Positions 57,081 to 64,000 of a stretch of 64,000 nt of DNA are shown piece after piece. Source of the DNA: Liolophura sinensis. Lineage: Eukaryota; Mollusca; Polyplacophora; Chitonida; Chitonidae. A program made the translations under genes and the position numbers. The stretch is from assembly GCF_032854445.1 (NCBI RefSeq), contig NC_088299.1, positions 16,301,608 through 16,365,607 of the forward strand. Direction: 5' to 3'. Each line of letters begins with the position of its first letter. Position 1 is the stretch's first letter. The notes beneath the pieces are model-generated. The model was not told where the DNA came from. It searched no databases and saw only the letters and a program-made list of their open reading frames with translations.

Positions 57081-60000
57081 TCAGTAATCATGGCTGTTAG
57101 AGATGGCCACTGCAGCTGTGTGTACCCAAAAAAGAGAACTGTGAGAATCTACAGAGCCAAACCCTGACTATGTGACTCTTCCAAGACTGCTGTGGGATGC
57201 CAGTCTTTATACATCAATTTGTCATCTCTCACTTACACAGCATCCCTGGGAGCCTAATGGCCCCAGTGGTCTTCATCAGGGAGGTAAATCTGCTGGCCAC
57301 TTGTGCTGATGACAGAGATGTTTCACACCAGCTTACAAATGACCTGTCCAGTGCAGCTGTCAGATGCTGACTGACCAGTACTCAACTGGTCAGTCACACT
57401 GACCATACAGTATGGGAATGCAGACCTCTGGGAAGGTATCATTAGCTCTATTACTGGTCAGTTAGATGTGGAGGTGTCAAACAAATAGGTCATAACAGAT
57501 GCCTTGGACATACCTACTCCCCACCCTGCCTCATAAGGCCCACCTCCACTCTCTGGTAACCCCATCACCATATAAACCACTCCCAGCATCAGTATCCTCC
57601 CCACCATAGCTCTCCTGGAAGTTGTCCCAGCTGTGGTATACATTACTACTGACACTATTACATCTTCTCTCCCACCCCTAATGATGACATTACACAGTCA
57701 ATGGTTTACACCCTGCCTTATTACAAACCTACACATCTGACATGATGTGAGGATAAAGATGCATGTAGGCCATCATTTAATACACCAGCCCCTAGCATCA
57801 ACAGGCAGTTCAACTAACCATCCCTTTTACATCTGTGGACATGGTATCTACCAGGACAACAATATGTCAGCTGCCACTCACTGAATGCACAGAACCAAAT
57901 GCCAATAAACTAATGTGTCACAGAAGGCATGTAGAATACAAATCACTAAATGCCACAAAACAAAGTTCATCACGCAATACTGCAGAACCAGAAAATGCAT
58001 ATATTTTTTATGTTGTACACCATTTATACTGAAAAGTTTATTCTGGAACACAGATGTGACAACGCTGAAATCATTGCACAGATGACGTTTTATACATAAA
58101 CACACACACATAAGTAAAAAGTTAAATGTTCTGATGTGGAGAATTAGGTACATGTGTAAGAAAAAAACAGGGAAACCTTCTCAACATTTTTCTCACAAAC
58201 ACATACATTTATCCCACCTAAGACAAAATACTGTGGTTTTCATTGGACAGCAAAAGACATGAGGGGCGTGTGTATATACTCCTATGCAAATATGAGGGTT
58301 ACGGACACCATATATTTCCATATCCTATCACAGAGTAACCATGTATCTGTAACTCATAGTCATGCCAGAAATGATGATATCGTGTGTCACTTCTGCTGGA
58401 TGTTTGTGAACCACATGTAAGATACATGTAGATGACAAACCCCTGTGAAATTTAAAAAAAAAAAAAACGCTATTCCTGTGAGAGTATGAGGTAAGAGACT
58501 CGAAGTATAATATCAACTTTCCATGATGGATCATGCCCACTTGTTTGCATCATTTTGTGTTACGAATATGATTTTCAGAATGTTTTAATTTCCCAAAATT
58601 GTGGCATTTCATTACTCGATATAAAATGATAAAATCTTCATGATAACTATTTGCAGGGGCATGTATGCCCTTGGACAAACTTGTTTCTTCATTCAAAAGA
58701 ATGGTGGTTGGATCACATTCTCATGGTCAACATTTTAACATGTCATTTGGAAGACATTATTGTCTAGCCCTGAGATTCAAGGTTACTCAAAGGTGAATTG
58801 ACAACATACCTCTACATGTACTCATATAATAACAAAAATATCATTACAAATATTATATCACTTGGAGGAAAATATTACTTTCATCTGTGATTATATTCAT
58901 GATGTTTCACCTTAAAGAATGAAAGTATTTATGACAAAACATGTATAACTTATGTAGCTGAGTTATGAAAGCTGGCATGTTTATCTGGCAAGGGCCATGG
59001 TTTACTCCAAAAAATTCTTGGGCGCAACATTTTTACACAAATCATATCCATAAATACACAAACACCAGGAAATACATATATGTATACTCACTGATCATGC
59101 CCAGAGGACTTGAGCTTGACACAGCAATTAAACTGTCTGTCAGGTACAGTCAGAAGTTAGCAAGCTGATCTTGATGCCAAAATGTGTCCTCAACCCTTGA
59201 AGTACCAGAGGGGGTGATGATCAAATAACAGATCCAAACTGACAAGTGCGATCTTCAGATTTCAGGCCAGGAGAACACAAGATGCGGTAACAGTCGCATG
59301 TCCTGTACTTCTACCATATACCCAATGATTTTCCCAATCAACAGACGCAGATGTCCACCAAAAGGTAAGAAGACACAAGCCTACTCTAATTAATTAAACA
59401 AGGCAGGCTGTCTGTCCAGAGGCAGTCAGTAACAGGGAGTCAATCAGCATCAGTGTGGAGGGCTGATAGGTAGAGAGTGATGACAGTTGCCTGTTAGCTT
59501 GGGGGACATGACTGTGGTGCTGGCCTTGTCTGGGATAGGGGATGGTTGACCAATGTGGAGAAGGTGTCAGACATTAAACGATTGTCAATAGAAGTAGAGG
59601 ACAAATGTCCACTGGCCATACACAGAGGCAGCAGACAGACAGGCCACCAGCCGTGTGTCAACAATCTTTCTGATACAAGCCTGTTAGCCAAGAGGAGGCT
59701 GCTGGTTAGGTCTGTCCAGAACTGGTTTATCAGAGGCTTGTGTTACAGAACACAAAGATTATACCCACCCAGTCACAATCACAGGGCTAACACGATCCCC
59801 TGATCACAGTAGCTCATCCTATATCAGGTCCACTGTTTCAGGAATCCTCCAAGGACAGTCTGCTTTTTCAGGTCAATCGCCTCAGAGGCTTGAGTTGGCT
59901 TGTTCCTGCTCTGTTATGTTACACCCACAAGGCATGGGCAAGCGCTATCACTGCAGAGCCATGTCATGTGAACAGAGAAGCAAACAGTGCCTGCTAGCCA

Positions 60001-62377
60001 GCAGCTTCCCAGCTAATTGTTGTGTGTCCTCACTGCCCAGATTGACTGCTGTGTCATTAGATAAGAGCAGAAGGACAGCCTGGCCAGGGTTCAGTGACTG
60101 TTCAGGCTTATACAAGCTGAGCTAAGGGCTGGTAGTGTGATGCCACAGCAGTGCTGTCCCCAGAGAACTGGACAGTAGCAGCAGAGAGCAGAGGGCTGAG
60201 GAGGAGGAGGCTAGTACTGTGTACACAAGCAGAGCTGGCTGGTTATCTCTGGGTCAGCGGACAGCCTAGTTATTCAGGGTATTGATGGGCAGCGCTATTG
60301 AGCTGCTGTTGCGACTGGTGCGAGATTATGCTGATGATACGAGGCCAGGGTCTGATCAGCGCTGATCACACCCGCAGATGTAGAACGCGACCTGGCAATC
60401 AGTATGAGCCAGCCGCACTCCAATCACCACATGTGTACTGTGCATTGGGGAGCATGTAATTACCCTGGGTTTCTGTGGGGGCACAGCCTCAAACTTCCCA
60501 ATCCCCTCCCTTACCAAGATGATCCTTTCTGTGCTGGTTCAATGTTACTCCGAGCTTCCATAATGTGTCACGTAACATACCCCATTCAGGGTGCACAAAA
60601 AGGAACGGCAAATATGACAAGAGTTTGCCATTCACAATATGCCCCTATCAAACCAGGTCCCCACTCCAGCAGCCTGTTCCCTGACCCCCCCCCCCCCCCA
60701 CCCCTCCCCTCCCCACCCACAACACCTTACAGTCATATCCTTGTGTCAATCCTGGCTCCCAGCTAAACACTGTACTGGTTAAATAATCATATACTTAAAT
60801 ATCCAGTCTACAAAGGTCATTATAATGGGCTATAATGTGCCCCCAAATGTCACTTCACGCCTACAATACTCTCTTAAATACAGGGCACCTGGTGTGTGTT
60901 CAATACACCAGCTGCAGTAAAACGTATCATTACAGAGAATGTAGTATATTTCAAACTATTTCATACAATAATTTTAGAGATCAGATCATCCAATGGCAAT
61001 TTTAATTTGATGAATTTTAATCCTTGAGCCAAGTCAGATGTTAACACCAATGCTGCCAAATGTGGAAAATGCATTGATGACATAATTGACAATAAAGTAT
61101 CATGAAGGACCAATTTTAGGTCAGCAGACTAATCCATCCTCCTCTGTAGATCTTCATACTCCTGGCACAGCTGCTTAAACTATCAGCAGAGGAGAGAGAA
61201 AATCTGCAGTAGTCTGCTAATTCTCGGCTAATATTCCAAAATGGTAACACAGTATATGTAGAGAGCATAATTTATATCTAACATGCACATCCAAAATACC
61301 GCTCACATATAGGCACAGGTATATAATGCTGTTTGATTTGATTGTTAAGCACCAAAATACCTTAATTAATATCCATCTATGTGTAGTTTCAAACTGAACA
61401 GACAATTAATTCGTCCACACATATTAGTTCCCTGCTGCAGCCCCAGTTGTGGTTTAACACCGGAATGACTTTAAAACCTCTTTAATATCCAGAGGCCAGT
61501 TACCAGTTCCTCCACACATGTAACACATCTGAAGGGAGAGATAGAGAGAGGGCAGCAGAGGATTAGCTTTTTAAATTGTTTTATGTTGGAATGTAGAGTG
61601 GCATTCTCCAGGCAGATGGCTTTAGAAGAGCCACATGTCCTGTTCTGATACAAGCTCAGTATCTCTCAAACACCTTAAACCTGTCACTCCTCTACTTTTA
61701 TTTCCATTCAGCCCACATATAAATCTCCCATATCTAAAGCCACAAGCCTCGGGTTGTTCATAAAGGCCTGCAGTCTTGCTGAAGATGGTCGGTTTAAGAC
61801 GTTGTATTCAAGGACCACCTCTCCTCAGCAAAACTTCCCATATTTACCCTTCATTCCTATCTCCCCTCCTCACGCCAGGCCTAACAACGCTCAATAAATT
61901 ATTCAGTAACAGTTATTTCTTCACAAAAACATTTAAATCCTGAATCAAATCAAACATATAACATCATAAAGCTTTGAGCACAGTGAGTTTGAAGGGAAAC
62001 TTTCCAAATAAAACATTCATTGGTCCTCAAACACATGCTCAAGGAAGTTTCTGAGGTGTTCTCTCCTTCACAGACAAGAGAAGTAATATAACTCTGTTCT
62101 TCAGAGTGACAGACACAAACTGTGATTGCTTGTACACATGAATATCAGAGTGGGTTCTCTAAGTATAGCTTAGTTCATGACTTATGGAAGACAATAAACT
62201 GTCTTCAAGTTACAGCTAACTTCTCATTAAGAACAGATATAGATTTTGTTTGCATGTTTATGCACTTTTAAAGGATTTCTTCTTTAACCTGTCCAATAAA
62301 CATATTTCCTTTTTTGACAGAAAACTTGAAACTGAGAGAACAGCTTCCCATCAGAGACTAGAATCTGTATTTTCTGA

Positions 62378-62465
62378 CTATGTGATCAAATCAGACAGAC
62401 TATGTGATCACATCAGACAGACTATGTGATCAAATCACATGACTATGTGACCAACTCGTCAGACC
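62378..62465. repeat. 22-bp tandem repeat, about 4 copies
   Basis: Units of ACTATGTGATCAAATCAGAC with small changes. Confidence 0.8.
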
Positions 62466-62489
62466 TGCTGATGCTCCAGCCTAAGTCAG

Positions 62490-62725
62490 ATTTATTTCCA
62501 TGTTTTATTTGGAATCTTATGCCTTACTCAAGAATTTTTCACTTGTAATATAGTAGCATATAGCTTTATGAGCGGAGCAAACTGCTGTGGCTGGAGTACA
62601 CCACAGACCTTCACCAGAAAAACCTTCTTCTTAAAGCCGCAGCCAAAATTAGAGAGAGATGGATTTGATCTTGCAGCCTCAGTCATGGGTCTGACTCTAT
62701 GACCGAACAACAGTCTAGCCAAAGG
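62490..62725 (-). mobile_element. SINE-like element, variant body
   Basis: Shares the 3' part (CTTACTCAAGAATTTTTCAC) with the common SINE in reverse orientation but has a different body (CTTTATGAGCGGAGCAAACT). Its right side resembles a tRNA-like head in reverse. Confidence 0.45.
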
Positions 62726-64000
62726 ATTATGGTCTGAGTTCAACAGTTCTTGCAAACACACTTAAGGTGAAATTTTTCTTGTTACAAAGCGTCATTATTA
62801 CCATGTTTATGATAGCAGCACACTGATAAAATAATCGGCAAGATTTACCAATCCAGAATGTCCTAGCTGACCTTGTGCTCATACCAGGCAATCCTGTGCA
62901 AATTCTTTCTAGCATTCCAGCATATATAGGCCATCTAAAGTTTTTGAGTTTGAATCCTCAGCTTTTGAGGCATGGGCATCAGATTTCAGAACAGGAGTAC
63001 TGCAGAATGTTATTTGACAATCTTTCCCTTTCCTCTTCCACGCACATACAAATAAAACCCAGAAGAAACAACTTCATTGTACTGATTATTCTTTTCATGT
63101 GTTTCAGTAGCAGTACAACATAGTCATGCATCAGTACATGCAATTTAATGAACACATTGACAAGATGAGTGGTTATCCAGAAATGGATGGCCAGTGAGTA
63201 TCACAGTGGAACCCAGGATGCAACCCACAGTCCTCCAATTTCATACATCACAGCAAGGGGACAAAAATTATGCAGACATCTTGTAGTCATCCAGAAGGGA
63301 GAAAAAAATGTAACACACTGGCATTAATTATTCACTTTTCCCTGTGAGATAATGCTGTTTGAAGTTTCTTGGTGAAGGGCCATTTTTCTTCCTGCAAGTC
63401 TTGAATATCTGGAACACAGAGACTGGAAGGGTGAGTTGTTTACTTGTTCTAACAACCAAACACCAGTGATTCCACAAACATTGCCTGGGTAAGTAGGTTC
63501 TCATAGCTGTGAGCTGAGCTCATAAAGCTATCACATGGTAATAATTACACCTCCCTGCCCCCCTCACAGCCCATCTGTCAATAATTAACACAATTGGTAC
63601 AGGATGAAATGGGTGCTGGTTAGCCACTCCTTTAGCCTAAAACACAGGCGAGAGGCCGGGAGATATTTTCTCACCCCTATTATATCTTGGAAAAATGTTG
63701 CAAGTTTAATACTTTGCAGACATAAAGACACCATGAGAAAACCATGTCACTATTGTTTCTACCTGATTTTTTATTCGCACTGCTGCTGATTTTCTCAGGA
63801 TACAGGGTTACATTTTAACTCTTACTATGTTCAAGATGTGCTGAGATACATTTTTCTCCTCTTTGGCAAAGTATTATTTACAATTCAACAGAAAATATTA
63901 TAATTTAACAGAACAAGTTTTCTTTGACACTTATATTATTTTCATAAATATATCTTTAAGCTTTTAACCTTCTTCAACATATTTTGGATTTATTCTGCTT

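Larger units (their letters stand above)
53116..64000. other. Non-coding right part of the window
   Basis: No convincing coding exon. Contains SINEs (55045-55260, 56725-57080, 62490-62725), a poly-C run near 60686-60700, a 22-bp repeat at 62378-62465 and a somewhat GC-richer segment at about 59880-60420 with a 16-bp palindrome. The latter might be a promoter or first exon of the MTG gene, but this is only a possibility. Confidence 0.4.

Overview
This is eukaryotic DNA from an invertebrate animal. It has multi-exon genes with GT-AG introns, tRNA-derived SINEs and dense minisatellites. The SINE types (a tRNA head, a conserved body and an AAAT-type tail, plus a second family at 56.7 kb) resemble those I associate with molluscs and other lophotrochozoans, so a mollusc is the best guess. 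That guess is from memory, not from a database search. Most of the 64 kb is non-coding, and nearly all of the long open frames are by-products of tandem repeats whose period is a multiple of three.

Layout. (1) 1-6357, minus strand: the 5' part of a gene with an RWD/UBE2Q-like N-terminus and an acidic (poly-Asp) segment. Its exons are separated by minisatellites, and it runs off the left edge. (2) 6358-8037: a head-to-head intergenic gap. (3) 8038-13185, plus strand: a complete coding sequence of about 280 residues for a short-chain dehydrogenase resembling the SDR domain of HSDL2. One of its introns is filled by tandem copies of its own splice junctions. (4) 13.2-20.0 kb: SINE remnants and a 3.4-kb array of a 75-bp unit with open reading frames. 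(5) 20058-27548, minus strand: nine exons of an ETO/MTG (RUNX1T1/CBFA2T, Drosophila nervy) transcriptional corepressor. NHR1/TAFH, NHR2, NHR3 and the MYND finger are all present, and the exon phases join to give about 571 residues. A candidate alternative first exon lies at 28395-28431. (6) 28.4-64 kb: no convincing coding exon. It is probably upstream or first-intron sequence of the MTG gene, with simple repeats, several minisatellites, SINEs and a pair of promoter-like modules (about 44.05 and 46.45 kb).

Main observation. Several minisatellites are built on exon/intron boundaries. In the RWD-like gene, three arrays (44, 64 and 41 bp) have units that include an exon's 3' end (clear for the 44- and 64-bp arrays) and its 5' splice site. 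In the SDR gene, the intron 9165-12189 starts with about 23 extra copies of the exon-3 end plus its GTAAGA donor. The same intron finishes with a degenerate array derived from the polypyrimidine tract, AG and first bases of the next exon. This intron is therefore a long row of donor-like sites followed by a row of acceptor-like sites. A 93-bp array next to the MTG start exon may be another, weaker case. I do not recognise this as a described class of element.

The three genes show no evident functional link. The MTG protein is a nuclear corepressor scaffold, the SDR is probably a metabolic oxidoreductase, and the RWD/UBE2Q-like gene may belong to the ubiquitin system.
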